A DNA stretch of 64,000 nt from Gilichinskyi gelida (GTDB taxonomy: Bacteria > Acidobacteriota > Thermoanaerobaculia > Gp7-AA8). Made by a program: the position numbers and the translations under genes. Location: assembly GCA_038040385.1 (NCBI GenBank), contig JBBPII010000008.1, positions 175,228 through 239,227 on the forward strand, given 5' to 3'. Below, piece by piece: positions 32,406 through 40,151 of this stretch (position 1 is the stretch's first letter; each line of letters starts with the position of its first letter). The notes under the pieces are model-generated. The model had not been told where the DNA came from. It was given only the letters and a program-made list of their open reading frames with translations, and did not search any database.

Positions 32406-34160
32406 TCAGTGGACCTCGAATGCGACGGCGTATTGATGGGTATCGGTGACCCATTCGTTCTCGGACCGCTTCATGTCCGTCGTGGCAAAGACGAAATCCA
32501 TGAAGTACATGGGCTCCGTCCGGCCGCGGATGCGTACGGCGAGCCGGTAGGTGCCCGGCTTCGTCATCAGTGACGCCGGAACCTTGTAGTTGGCTGCGCG
32601 GGTGGTGAGAGGCGGGATGCTGCGTTTCTCCATGCGCACGTTGGGCGGATGATTGTTGACCGAGGAGGGTGTGCCGCCGGGGCGGATGAACGGGAGCTGG
32701 TCGAAGTCGAGATTGATCGGCAGGTACATCTCCCGATCAGTGCCCTTCACGTTGGTGGTGATGAATTTGGCCCCCATGCTGAAGAGCTGGTCGTCAAAGG
32801 CGATCTCGCGATTGCGGACGCCTCGCGATTGCAGGTCGGCGAAGTCGCCGTACTTGTCGACGTAGCCCGATTCCCAGATCCTGTTTCCGTCGGGGTCGAT
32901 GAGGGCTACGTTGAGCCACAACTCAGGCTGCGCTCCCAGCGAGCCCGAAGGGAGGTTGTGACCCTTATTGAGATTTTTGAGCGTGTACTTGAATGAGAGG
33001 TCCTGGCCAACCTTGAGGGGGCCGTCGAAGAACGGTCCGTTGAGACGGGAGCCGTTCTCCAGGAGCTCGATGCGCATCTTCTTCCGGTCTTCCCACCTCG
33101 CCAGATTGGCGACCACCACATCCCAGGCCTCCTTGCGGTCGGCGGGGTTCACCCACTCGGGCGGAAAGGAGACGGAGGCGGCGTTCTTTTCGAACTCGTC
33201 GCTCCCCCACTTGGCCCGGTAGTCGAACTTCAGCCACTGCTGGGGAGTGAAGCGAGACGCGGTCAAGGGGATCGGGAAGAGACCGGGGTGGCTGATGGGG
33301 TAGCCCGGCCCGACGAAGGTGTGGTCGGAGACAGGCCGGTCATCGTTGACCGTCAGTCCGTTGGGGAGGAGGGCAGCGGGACCTCGGGGCCAGTCCTTCT
33401 CCGCGAGCATCTGTCCCGGCTTGGGACTCATGTGGCATTGCTGGCAGGTCGTCCCCTCCTTGAAGGCCGGGGACGCGCGGTACTCCTCCCACACCGTCTC
33501 CAGCTTGATTCCGGCGTGGACCTGGACCTGGTGGCAGGTAACGCAGAGCTCCGACTGCTTGATCACGGTGGACTGAATGGCTTGCTGGTGGATTCGGGTG
33601 TAGCCGGGCTTGGCGGGCTGGTCGGAGCTCACCAGGACCTTGTATCGCTCCGCGTTGCTGATCGCTTTGAGGACGCCGGTGGTGTCGAAGGGACCGAACA
33701 CCGGCTCGTGGATGTCGCCCGGCGTGATCCTCCGCGCCCCGTTGCTCTTGTTGTAGGCCTCGCCCACGCGGTGGCAGGTGACGCAGGTGATGCCTTCCTG
33801 GGCGGCCCCGCTGCGGTCCCACCACGCGATCTCGCGAGGTTCGCCGAGGGACACGCCGACGCTGGAGTGGCAGCGGACGCAGAAGGAAGCGATCGTGCCG
33901 CGCGCCAGATCGTTGATCCTCTGCTCGAACTTATTGAACATCGGGGAGAGGTTGGCGTAGGCGTGCGACGAGAGGCTCCACTCCGCGAACTGCTTGGGGT
34001 GACACTCGCCGCAGACCCTGGCCGACGGATACTGCTTGTCGGCCAACGCCCTGTTGTGCTCCGGGGTGTCGTTCTCCGGCAGCGGTTTCGGAAGCACCTG
34101 CCCGAACGCGAGCCCCAGATTCGCCAGGAGGACGATGCAAACAAGTCCGGCTTTACGCAT
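32406..34160 (-). CDS. Pentaheme c-type cytochrome, periplasmic
   Basis: The 584-residue product starts at ATG 34160 with a signal peptide (RKAGLVCIVLLANLGLAFG). Five heme motifs are visible: CGECH at residue 50, CVRCH at 94, CVTCH at 126, CVTCH at 206 and CQQCH at 239. All lie in the N-terminal 245 residues, in a pattern like the cytochrome c554 family. The remaining 340 residues are beta-rich without cysteine motifs. It is the first gene of the operon that includes the barrel protein and the molybdenum enzyme, where it can take electrons from the enzyme. Confidence 0.92.
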   Translation of the reverse strand: MRKAGLVCIVLLANLGLAFGQVLPKPLPENDTPEHNRALADKQYPSARVCGECHPKQFAEWSLSSHAYANLSPMFNKFEQRINDLARGTIASFCVRCHSSVGVSLGEPREIAWWDRSGAAQEGITCVTCHRVGEAYNKSNGARRITPGDIHEPVFGPFDTTGVLKAISNAERYKVLVSSDQPAKPGYTRIHQQAIQSTVIKQSELCVTCHQVQVHAGIKLETVWEEYRASPAFKEGTTCQQCHMSPKPGQMLAEKDWPRGPAALLPNGLTVNDDRPVSDHTFVGPGYPISHPGLFPIPLTASRFTPQQWLKFDYRAKWGSDEFEKNAASVSFPPEWVNPADRKEAWDVVVANLARWEDRKKMRIELLENGSRLNGPFFDGPLKVGQDLSFKYTLKNLNKGHNLPSGSLGAQPELWLNVALIDPDGNRIWESGYVDKYGDFADLQSRGVRNREIAFDDQLFSMGAKFITTNVKGTDREMYLPINLDFDQLPFIRPGGTPSSVNNHPPNVRMEKRSIPPLTTRAANYKVPASLMTKPGTYRLAVRIRGRTEPMYFMDFVFATTDMKRSENEWVTDTHQYAVAFEVH

Positions 34161-34441
34161 AAGGCTGTCCCTCGTCAGCTCGCGCGCTCCGTGAAGCCGT
34201 CGCGCCGAGTCGAATTAAGGATTTGTGGTGACTGTGTAATAAAATCTATCATGACCTGGGGACGATTTCACTCGCCACCACGTAGTGAAGGCGCTACACC
34301 GAACGTTTCAGGTCGCAAATCAGGATGTGTATCAATGAGACGAACGAATCGCGTGTTTCATGAGCGGAATCTGCGGAACCGGTTGAATTTGTAAACTGCG
34401 GCGCTGGAATTTAGTCCTCCCCGTTGGCGTATCGTGGCCCG
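34161..34441. other. Divergent intergenic region, no gene seen
   Basis: This spacer lies between the pentaheme operon (minus) and the DUF3467 gene (plus). It is richer in A+T than its surroundings (for example GTGTAATAAAATCTATC near 34235) and should hold both promoters. No clear operator or RNA structure is visible. Confidence 0.5.
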
Positions 34442-34744
34442 ATGGACGAACAGCAACCGCCGAACCCGACCATCCGCATCGCTCTCGACGACGCTGTGGC
34501 GCAGGGGGAGTACGTCAACTTCGCCAACATCATCCATTCGCCCAGCGAGTTCGTGATCGACCTCGGGCGGGTGGTGCCGGGCCGGGCGGAGGTGAAGGTC
34601 TACAGCCGGGTGATCATGACCCCCCTCCACGCCAAGCAGCTCCTCGAGGCCCTCGGCCACAACATCGGCCTCTACGAGTCGAAGTTCGGCGAGATCCGCG
34701 TGGACGCCGCGGCGGCGTTTTCGGTCAACGAGCCGAGTAACTGA
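34442..34744 (+). CDS. DUF3467 protein
   Basis: A 100-residue protein from ATG 34442; a longer TTG start at 34424 is possible. It contains the DUF3467 pattern YVNFANIIHSPSEFVIDLGRVVPGRAEVKVYSRVIMTPLHAKQLLEAL (residues about 22-70). The function of this small cytoplasmic family is unknown. A GGTCTCG repeat array fills the whole gap to trmFO. Confidence 0.88.
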   Translation: MDEQQPPNPTIRIALDDAVAQGEYVNFANIIHSPSEFVIDLGRVVPGRAEVKVYSRVIMTPLHAKQLLEALGHNIGLYESKFGEIRVDAAAAFSVNEPSN

Positions 34745-34813
34745 GGTTGCGGGGTCTCGGGGTCTCGCAGTCCCACACACCCCGAGACTTCGAGACCCCG
34801 AGACCCCGAGACC
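34745..34813. repeat. Inverted array of 7-bp repeat GGTCTCG / CGAGACC
   Basis: Plus-strand GGGGTCTCG units are followed by CGAGACCC units right up to the trmFO start codon. The array therefore occupies the place of a ribosome-binding site for trmFO. Confidence 0.9.
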
Positions 34814-36127
34814 ATGAAGATCAAGATCATCGGCGCCGGCCTCGCCGGCAGCGAGTGCGCATACCAGCTCGCGCAGCGCGGCCATCATGTCGACCTTCAC
34901 GAGATGCGGCCGGTGAAGATGACCGCCGCGCACCAGACCTCCAACCTCGCGGAGCTGGTCTGCTCCAACTCCTTCCGTTCCTCGGCGATCACCAACGCCG
35001 TCGGCCTGCTCAAGCAGGAGATGACGCTCCTCGAGTCGCTGGTGATGCGCTGCGGCGCTGCGGCGCGCGTCCCGGCCGGCGACGCCTTTGCCGTCGATCG
35101 CGAGCGCTTCGCCGCGGAAGTCACGCGAGCGATCGGGGAGCAGCCGAACATCACGATTTATCGCGATGAAATAACATCGCTTGATTTCGATGCCGATTTT
35201 CTCGTCGTCGCCACCGGCCCGCTCACCTCCCAGCCGCTCTTCGACGCCATCAACGACTTTCTCGGGCGCGACGGCCTCTACTTCTACGACGCCATCGCCC
35301 CCATCGTCGCCGCCGACTCGCTCGACTTCTCCAAGCTCTACTGGAAGTCGCGCTACGGCAAGGGCTCCGGCACCGACTACCTCAACGCGCCGATGACGCG
35401 CGAGCAGTACGAGGCCTTCGTCGCCGCCCTCCTCGCCGCCGAGCTCTATCCGCTGCACGACTTCGAGCAGGCCGTGCACTTCGAGGGCTGCCTCCCGGTC
35501 GAGGAGATCGCCGGCCGCGGCATCGAGACCCTCCGCTTCGGCCCCATGAAGCCGGTGGGCCTCGAGCATCCGGTCACCGGCGAGCGCCCGTACGCCGTCG
35601 TGCAGTTGCGCAAGGAAGACCTCTCGGACGAGTACTTCAACCTGGTCGGCTTCCAGACCAAGATGAAAGTGCCCGAGCAGCAGCGGGTGATCCGGATGAT
35701 CCCCGGTCTGGAAAACGCGGCGTTCGCGCGCTTCGGCTCGATGCACCGCAACACGTTCATCAACGGCCCGCGCCATCTGCGCAACACCTTCCGGAGCAAG
35801 CGCGACCCGCGGGTCTTCTTCGCCGGCCAGATCACCGGCGTGGAGGGATACGTCGAGTCGTCCGCGGTCGGCCTGCTGGTGGCGCGCTATATCGACGATC
35901 CCACTCCGCTGCCGTACCACACCGCCCTCGGCGCGCTCGGCCGCCACGTCGCCGAGTCGTCGCCCGATCGCTACCAGCCGTCGAACGTGACGTGGGCGCT
36001 GATCGAGGATGTCGTCGTCGGCCGGGCGAAGAAGGCGGAGAAACGCGAGCGGCAGGTGCGCCGTGCGATGGACACGGTCGAGAATCTCGCTAAGTTGTCG
36101 CTGCGCGAGCTCACGGTTTCTTCTTGA
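34814..36127 (+). CDS. trmFO: Methylenetetrahydrofolate-tRNA-(uracil-5-)-methyltransferase TrmFO
   Basis: TrmFO makes ribothymidine at position 54 of tRNAs with methylene-THF and FAD. The 437-residue product opens with the FAD-binding IIGAGLAGSECAYQLAQRG and LHEMRPVKMTAAHQT, which is diagnostic for the family. It continues with ELVCSNSFRSSAITNAVGLLKQEM and, near residue 338, FFAGQITGVEGYVES. No Shine-Dalgarno is seen, as the CGAGACC array abuts the ATG. The 3' end overlaps the convergent gene by 17 nt. Confidence 0.97.
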   Translation: MKIKIIGAGLAGSECAYQLAQRGHHVDLHEMRPVKMTAAHQTSNLAELVCSNSFRSSAITNAVGLLKQEMTLLESLVMRCGAAARVPAGDAFAVDRERFAAEVTRAIGEQPNITIYRDEITSLDFDADFLVVATGPLTSQPLFDAINDFLGRDGLYFYDAIAPIVAADSLDFSKLYWKSRYGKGSGTDYLNAPMTREQYEAFVAALLAAELYPLHDFEQAVHFEGCLPVEEIAGRGIETLRFGPMKPVGLEHPVTGERPYAVVQLRKEDLSDEYFNLVGFQTKMKVPEQQRVIRMIPGLENAAFARFGSMHRNTFINGPRHLRNTFRSKRDPRVFFAGQITGVEGYVESSAVGLLVARYIDDPTPLPYHTALGALGRHVAESSPDRYQPSNVTWALIEDVVVGRAKKAEKRERQVRRAMDTVENLAKLSLRELTVSS

Positions 36128-36743
36128 GCCCACCCGAAGGCGCCCTCACACGGTACAGCGGCGCCCAGGCGTTGAGTGACAGTGCCGGGCCGACGGTGTT
36201 GGTCGCAGTCACCGTGACGTTGTGCTTCGGGTGCGTGGAGACGATTCCGAAGAAGTAGCTGCTGTCGCCGCGCCCCGGTGAGCCGCCCTGCGCGATACCG
36301 CCGCCCGAGAACGTGAAGGTGATGCTCGTTCCCGCGCGCACCGCCGATGACAGTCCCTTGTTCCCCAGACCACCGCCGGTGATGACGAAGACGTCGTCGG
36401 GATTCCTGTCGCCGCTGAAATCGAGCGTGCCGACATTCGGCCCGAAATTGACCGTCAACGATGTGATGGCCCCGATCGCCGTGATGCCGAGGGAGTTCCG
36501 GAGGTCGACCCGGTATTCGTAGACGTACTTTCCCGCGGCGGGGGAGCCGGGCTGCCCCTTGAAATAGCGCGACTGCAGAAATCCACCTCCCCAGATCGGG
36601 GAGCTCGTGTCCGTCACCGTGATGGTGCCCGAGGGACTGAAGACGTGATTGACGGCGGGAGCGGAGACGTTGACGACGTCGAGCGGCTGGGCAAACAGCC
36701 CGAGCGGGAACAGGAGCAGAAGTACGGCCAGCGTTCGTTTCAT
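36111..36743 (-). CDS. Secreted protein of unknown function
   Basis: The start is ATG 36743, with GGAGGAGG just upstream. The 210-residue product has a signal peptide (KRTLAVLLLLFPLGLFAQ) and a beta-rich mature part. It is rich in Gly, Ser and Thr (TVTDTSSPIWGGGFLQSRYF, SITFTFSGGGIAQGG), like an extracellular or surface domain. I do not recognise the family. It converges on trmFO with a 17-nt overlap and is divergent from the sensor gene. Confidence 0.75.
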   Translation of the reverse strand: MKRTLAVLLLLFPLGLFAQPLDVVNVSAPAVNHVFSPSGTITVTDTSSPIWGGGFLQSRYFKGQPGSPAAGKYVYEYRVDLRNSLGITAIGAITSLTVNFGPNVGTLDFSGDRNPDDVFVITGGGLGNKGLSSAVRAGTSITFTFSGGGIAQGGSPGRGDSSYFFGIVSTHPKHNVTVTATNTVGPALSLNAWAPLYRVRAPSGGLKKKP

Positions 36744-36775
36744 GGGTCCTCCTCCGGATGATGGTGACGAGAGTC

Positions 36776-36781
36776 TACAAT
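36776..36781 (+). promoter_or_regulatory. Candidate -10 box (TACAAT)
   Basis: TACAAT lies 20 nt upstream of the sensor ATG at 36801. No distinct -35 is visible. Confidence 0.4.
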
Positions 36782-36800
36782 CCTCGGAACCGCACACAAG

Positions 36801-37862
36801 ATGGTCGCCCGGGAATCGTCCTTCTTCACCACCCTCGTAGAGGAGTCGCTCGTCGGTACATTCGTCGTCGAGAACGGGCGGATCGTCTACGCGAACCCGC
36901 GCACGGGGGAGATCTTCGCGCGTCCCGTCGAGCAGTTGGTCGGCCTGGAGCTCGATCAGGTCGTCCATCCCGACGACCGCCCGGACGGCAACCAGCGCCT
37001 GCGCGAGCGCGCGGCGGGAGGAGCGCCGAGCGCGCCGTACTCGATCCGCGCTCTGCGTCCGGACGGCACCACGCGCGACCTGGAGACGCAGAGCGCGCTG
37101 CGCACCATCGACGGGCGCAACGTGGTGGTCATCTCCATTCTCGATTTCACGGAGCGCAATCGCACCCAGCGCGTGCTCAACCAGATGGCGGACGCCGTCG
37201 GATCGAGAATCGGGCAGGAGTTTTTCTCCTCTCTGGTCATCAATCTCTCGCACAGTCTCGGCGTCGACTATGCGTTCGTCGCGGAGATCGTCGAGGACGG
37301 CAAGAGCCTGCAGATGATCGCGCTGGCGATCGACAGCAAAACCGCCGAGCCGTTCACCTACCGGATGGCGGACACGCCGTGCGAGCAGGTGGTAGGCGGC
37401 TCGCTCTGCTGGTTTCCCTCCGACATCCAACGCCTCTTCCCCCGCGACCACCTCCTGGGCGAGATAGGCGCCGAGGCCTACGCGGGCATGCCGCTGATCG
37501 ACTCGTCCGGCCGTCCGCTCGGTCTGGTGGCCATCCTTCACAGGCATCAGATGCCGCGCGAGCGCGCCGCCGAGGCGGCGTTGGAGATTTACGCGGTGCG
37601 CGCCTCGAAGGAACTGGAGGCAAGGCGCAGCGAGCGCGAGGTGTTGGCCGCAAACGATCTTCGCGGACTACACGCTTCAAACCGCGCCCGACGCCTTCAA
37701 CGTCGGCCGCGCCTACATCAACGTCACCGGCAATCTCAACAAGCGGATCAGTTTCCGTATCACGCCCGACGTCACGCGCGAGAGTGGCAGCGGCAGCTCG
37801 CGGCGCGGCAGCCGCGCGGGTACGGCGGCGCATCGCACGCGCGACTCCGACTCCTCGAGTAA
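36801..37862 (+). CDS. PAS-GAF sensor protein, 3' part replaced (truncated)
   Basis: Residues about 5-118 form a PAS domain (FFTTLVEESLVGTFVVENGRIVYANPRTGEIF ... ISILDFTERNRTQ). Residues about 128-275 form a GAF domain (VGSRIGQEFFSSLVINLSHSLGVDYAFVAEIVEDG ... GLVAILHRH). These would sense a ligand or redox state. Good coding sequence ends near 37645 (ERAAEAALEIYAVRASKELEARRSEREVL). After that the frame gives Arg/Gln-rich nonsense to a stop at 37862, and no output domain follows. The DNA beyond encodes a porin fragment and CheB in the other two frames. Confidence 0.7.
   Translation: MVARESSFFTTLVEESLVGTFVVENGRIVYANPRTGEIFARPVEQLVGLELDQVVHPDDRPDGNQRLRERAAGGAPSAPYSIRALRPDGTTRDLETQSALRTIDGRNVVVISILDFTERNRTQRVLNQMADAVGSRIGQEFFSSLVINLSHSLGVDYAFVAEIVEDGKSLQMIALAIDSKTAEPFTYRMADTPCEQVVGGSLCWFPSDIQRLFPRDHLLGEIGAEAYAGMPLIDSSGRPLGLVAILHRHQMPRERAAEAALEIYAVRASKELEARRSEREVLAANDLRGLHASNRARRLQRRPRLHQRHRQSQQADQFPYHARRHAREWQRQLAARQPRGYGGASHARLRLLE
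37651..37800 (+). pseudogene. Porin fragment inserted between the sensor and CheB
   Basis: In the frame starting at 37651 the DNA reads QTIFADYTLQTAPDAFNVG followed by AYINVTGNLNKRISFRITPD and VTRESGSGSS. This is the style of an early transmembrane segment of phosphate-selective-type porins. Only about 50 codons are present, with no start, stop or barrel remainder. The bases before and after belong to other genes in other frames. Confidence 0.65.
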
Positions 37863-38476
37863 CCACGAGTCTCGTCCGCACCACACGCAAGGTCGTCGCC
37901 ATCGGCGCGTCGACCGGCGGCACCGAGGCGCTGCGCGAGATCCTGGAGAGCCTCGCGCCCGACGCGCCGGGCCTGGTGATCGTGCAGCACATGCCGGAGG
38001 TCTTCACCGCCGCCTTCGCCCGGCGGCTGAACGAGACCTGCCGCATCGAGGTGAAGGAGGCGGCGGACGGGGACCGGGTCATCGAAGGCCGCGCGCTCAT
38101 CGCGCCCGGCAACCGCCACGTCGAGGTGCGGCGCGACGGCGCGGAGTATCGCGTGCGCGTCGTCGACGGACCGCCGGTGTCACGGCACCGGCCGAGCGTC
38201 GACGTGCTGTTCCGCTCCGTGGCCCGCGCCGCGGGCGTCAACGGCGTCGGCGTCATCCTCACGGGGATGGGCAATGACGGCGCCGAGGGCTTGCTGGCCA
38301 TGCGCAACAGCGGCGCGTTCACCATCGCCCAGGACGAGGCCACATCGATCGTTTTCGGCATGCCGCGCGAGGCCATCGCCTGCGGCGCCGTGCAGGCCAC
38401 GCATCCGCTGCCTCACATCGCCGCTGCAATCCTCAACGCCGCTCACTCCGGCGCGTCAGCGGCGAAGAGCCACTGA
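37802..38476 (+). pseudogene. cheB: CheB-type methylesterase catalytic domain, 5' truncated
   Basis: This is the catalytic domain that removes methyl groups from chemoreceptors. The catalytic triad is intact: Ser in VAIGASTGGTEAL, His in IVQHMPEVF and Asp in TGMGNDGAEGL. The response-regulator receiver domain normally found before it is missing. An Arg/Ala-rich linker remains, and there is no credible start codon with ribosome-binding site in this frame. The sequence follows directly on the porin fragment. Translation might occur from an unseen start, so a pseudogene is the cautious call. Its 3' end overlaps the convergent STAS-like gene by 34 nt. Confidence 0.75.
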
Positions 38477-38813
38477 CGCGCCTCGTCGATGTCCTTCGTC
38501 GCGAAGAGATGCCCTCCACGGCTCGCCGCCACTTTGACCGCGAATCCAGTAATGAGGCCCTCCGCCGGGGCGAGGACCGCAAGCTTGATCGCCTTGAGCA
38601 CACTGGCGATTCGCGTCCCGCCCAAGTAGCGATCCGGCTCACCCAGCGGGCCGCGCACCCCTCGCGCGTCGAGGAGCACACGAGCGAAGCCGCGGTCGCG
38701 GCACCTCCAGCCAATGTCGTCGATCAACTTCAGCATTGACTGGACTTGCCACTCCCCTCGACGCGAACGAGAAGATGATCGGGTTCGTCCACGAGCTCCC
38801 AGGAGAGCGCCAT
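38443..38813 (-). pseudogene. STAS/SpoIIAA-like protein with one frameshift
   Basis: From ATG 38813 the frame reads MALSWELVDEPDHLLVRVEG. It then fails; the rest, EWQVQSMLKLIDDIGWRCRDRGFARVLLDARG to a stop at 38443, lies in the next frame. Restoring one G in the run of four at 38754-38757 (C on the plus strand) gives a normal protein of about 123 residues. Its fold pattern is strand, helix, LLVDA-type strand, then KLAVLAP and a DEARQWL helix, typical of STAS-like proteins. It may be a recent mutation or a sequencing error in a homopolymer. Confidence 0.7.
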
Positions 38814-38842
38814 ACGCGTTCATTATGGATTGAATTCAATCG

Positions 38843-39280
38843 TTATGTGCTCACGCTGCACGACGTGCCGGTGCAGCAGCCGCTGGCCTCCGCGGTCTCC
38901 GGCAGGTTGTCCTTCAGCACCACGAACGCTTCCCACTCGTTGCCGTCGGGGTCGCGGACCCACGTCTTGTCCTGGGTGGCGTAGCAGCAATCGGTCTGCA
39001 TCTCGTCGCGGGTGATCAGCCCCGCCTCGGCCCAGCGCTCGCGGAAGGCGAGGACGTCGCCGGTCGAGGCGACCTGGAATCCGAGGTGCGAGAGCGCGCC
39101 GGGGCCTTCGAGCGACGGCACCTCGTTGAGGGCGAGGTTCAGCGGCGGGTTCTGGACGTCGAACTTCGCGTAGCCGGTGCGCACTTTGGCCGGCTCGATG
39201 CCGAGCAACTTGCGGTAGAAGGTGATGCTGGCCTCCACGTTCTTGACGTTGATGGAGACGTGCGGCTTGAGTACGTTCAT
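38843..39280 (-). CDS. VOC-family protein of the ArsI/CadI type
   Basis: The 145-residue product is a vicinal-oxygen-chelate protein (HVSINVKNVEASITFYRKLLGIEP). It has the ArsI-like segment TDCCYATQDKTWVRDPDGNEWEAFVVL, in which the paired cysteines of ArsI bind trivalent organoarsenicals, and a Cys-rich tail (GCCTGTSCS). ArsI breaks the carbon-arsenic bond of methylarsenite; CadI is the cadmium-induced relative. Conserved metal ligands fit His 7, His 65 and the Glu in EWEAF. A palindrome 15 nt upstream may be the site of an ArsR-type repressor, but no regulator gene is nearby. Confidence 0.87.
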   Translation of the reverse strand: MNVLKPHVSINVKNVEASITFYRKLLGIEPAKVRTGYAKFDVQNPPLNLALNEVPSLEGPGALSHLGFQVASTGDVLAFRERWAEAGLITRDEMQTDCCYATQDKTWVRDPDGNEWEAFVVLKDNLPETAEASGCCTGTSCSVST

Positions 39281-39294
39281 GTCGTCCTCCTCAT

Positions 39295-39310
39295 ATTCGC
39301 TTGTGCGAAT
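39295..39310. promoter_or_regulatory. Palindrome ATTCGC-TTGT-GCGAAT upstream of the ArsI-like gene
   Basis: A perfect 6-bp inverted repeat with a 4-nt centre starts 15 nt upstream of the start codon at 39280. Size and location fit an ArsR/SmtB-family operator. Confidence 0.5.
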
Positions 39311-39395
39311 GTCACAATAGGGCCAGGAAAGACATTCGTCAAGCGAGATATGTTACAAACCGATTGCGCCCCTCCTTCGTACTAGCAGAAACCGC

Positions 39396-40151
39396 ATGAA
39401 GCGATTCGCCTTCGCCCTCACCCTCCTCGCCTGCCGCGCCGCGGCGCACGACTTCTGGATCGAGCCGTCGAGCTTCCGTCCTGCGGTGGGCGATCGCGTC
39501 ACGGCGGCGCTCCGCGTGGGGCAGAAGCTCCGCGGCGATCCGGTGCCGCGAATGCCGTCGCTCATCGACCGCTTTACGTTCAATGGTTCGCCGATGCCGG
39601 GCATGACCGGCCGCGATCCAGCCGGCATCGCGGTTGTGGCGAACACCGGCGTGCAGTGGATCGGCTATCAGAGCACCGCCTCCGAGGTGACACAGGATCG
39701 GCAGAAGTTCGCGCAGTACCTCCGCGAGGAAGGTCTCCAGCGCATCGTCGCCGGGCGCGAGAACCGCGAGCGCTTCTACCGCTGCGCTAAGGCGCTCATC
39801 GCGGCCGGCGGCGACACCTCCGGCAGCTTCGACGCGCCGCTCGGCTTCACCCTCGAGCTCGTGCCGCGCAAGAACCCGTACGCCATGCGCGCCGGCGACG
39901 CGCTGCCGGTCGCCCTGCTGTTCCGCGGCAAGCCAGCCGCTGGCGTTCTGGTCGTCGGCCTCAACCGCGACGATCCGGACGCGCCGGTTCGGGCGCGCAC
40001 GGACGCCAAAGGCCGCGCCACGTTGCGCCTCGTGCGCGGCGGCTTCTGGCTCATCAAGGCGGTGCACATGGAGGCCGCCCCTCCCGGCGCCGGCGTAGAC
40101 TGGGAGAGCTGGTGGGCCTCCGTCACCTTCGATCTTCAATCGCGGCACTGA
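39396..40151 (+). CDS. DUF4198 periplasmic protein
   Basis: The 251-residue product has a short signal (KRFAFALTLLACRAAA) and begins the mature part with HDFWIEPSSFRPAVGDRVTAALRVGQ. That opening is the hallmark of DUF4198 proteins, often linked to metal handling. A C-terminal beta domain has GVLVVGLNRDDPDAPVRARTDAKGRATLRL. It overlaps the HupE/UreJ gene by 40 nt and the two form one operon. His residues at the mature N terminus could bind metal. Confidence 0.88.
   Translation: MKRFAFALTLLACRAAAHDFWIEPSSFRPAVGDRVTAALRVGQKLRGDPVPRMPSLIDRFTFNGSPMPGMTGRDPAGIAVVANTGVQWIGYQSTASEVTQDRQKFAQYLREEGLQRIVAGRENRERFYRCAKALIAAGGDTSGSFDAPLGFTLELVPRKNPYAMRAGDALPVALLFRGKPAAGVLVVGLNRDDPDAPVRARTDAKGRATLRLVRGGFWLIKAVHMEAAPPGAGVDWESWWASVTFDLQSRH

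Noticed and set aside
34358..36133. 591-residue minus-strand frame
   Set aside because: Antisense to trmFO, whose motifs are clear on the plus strand.
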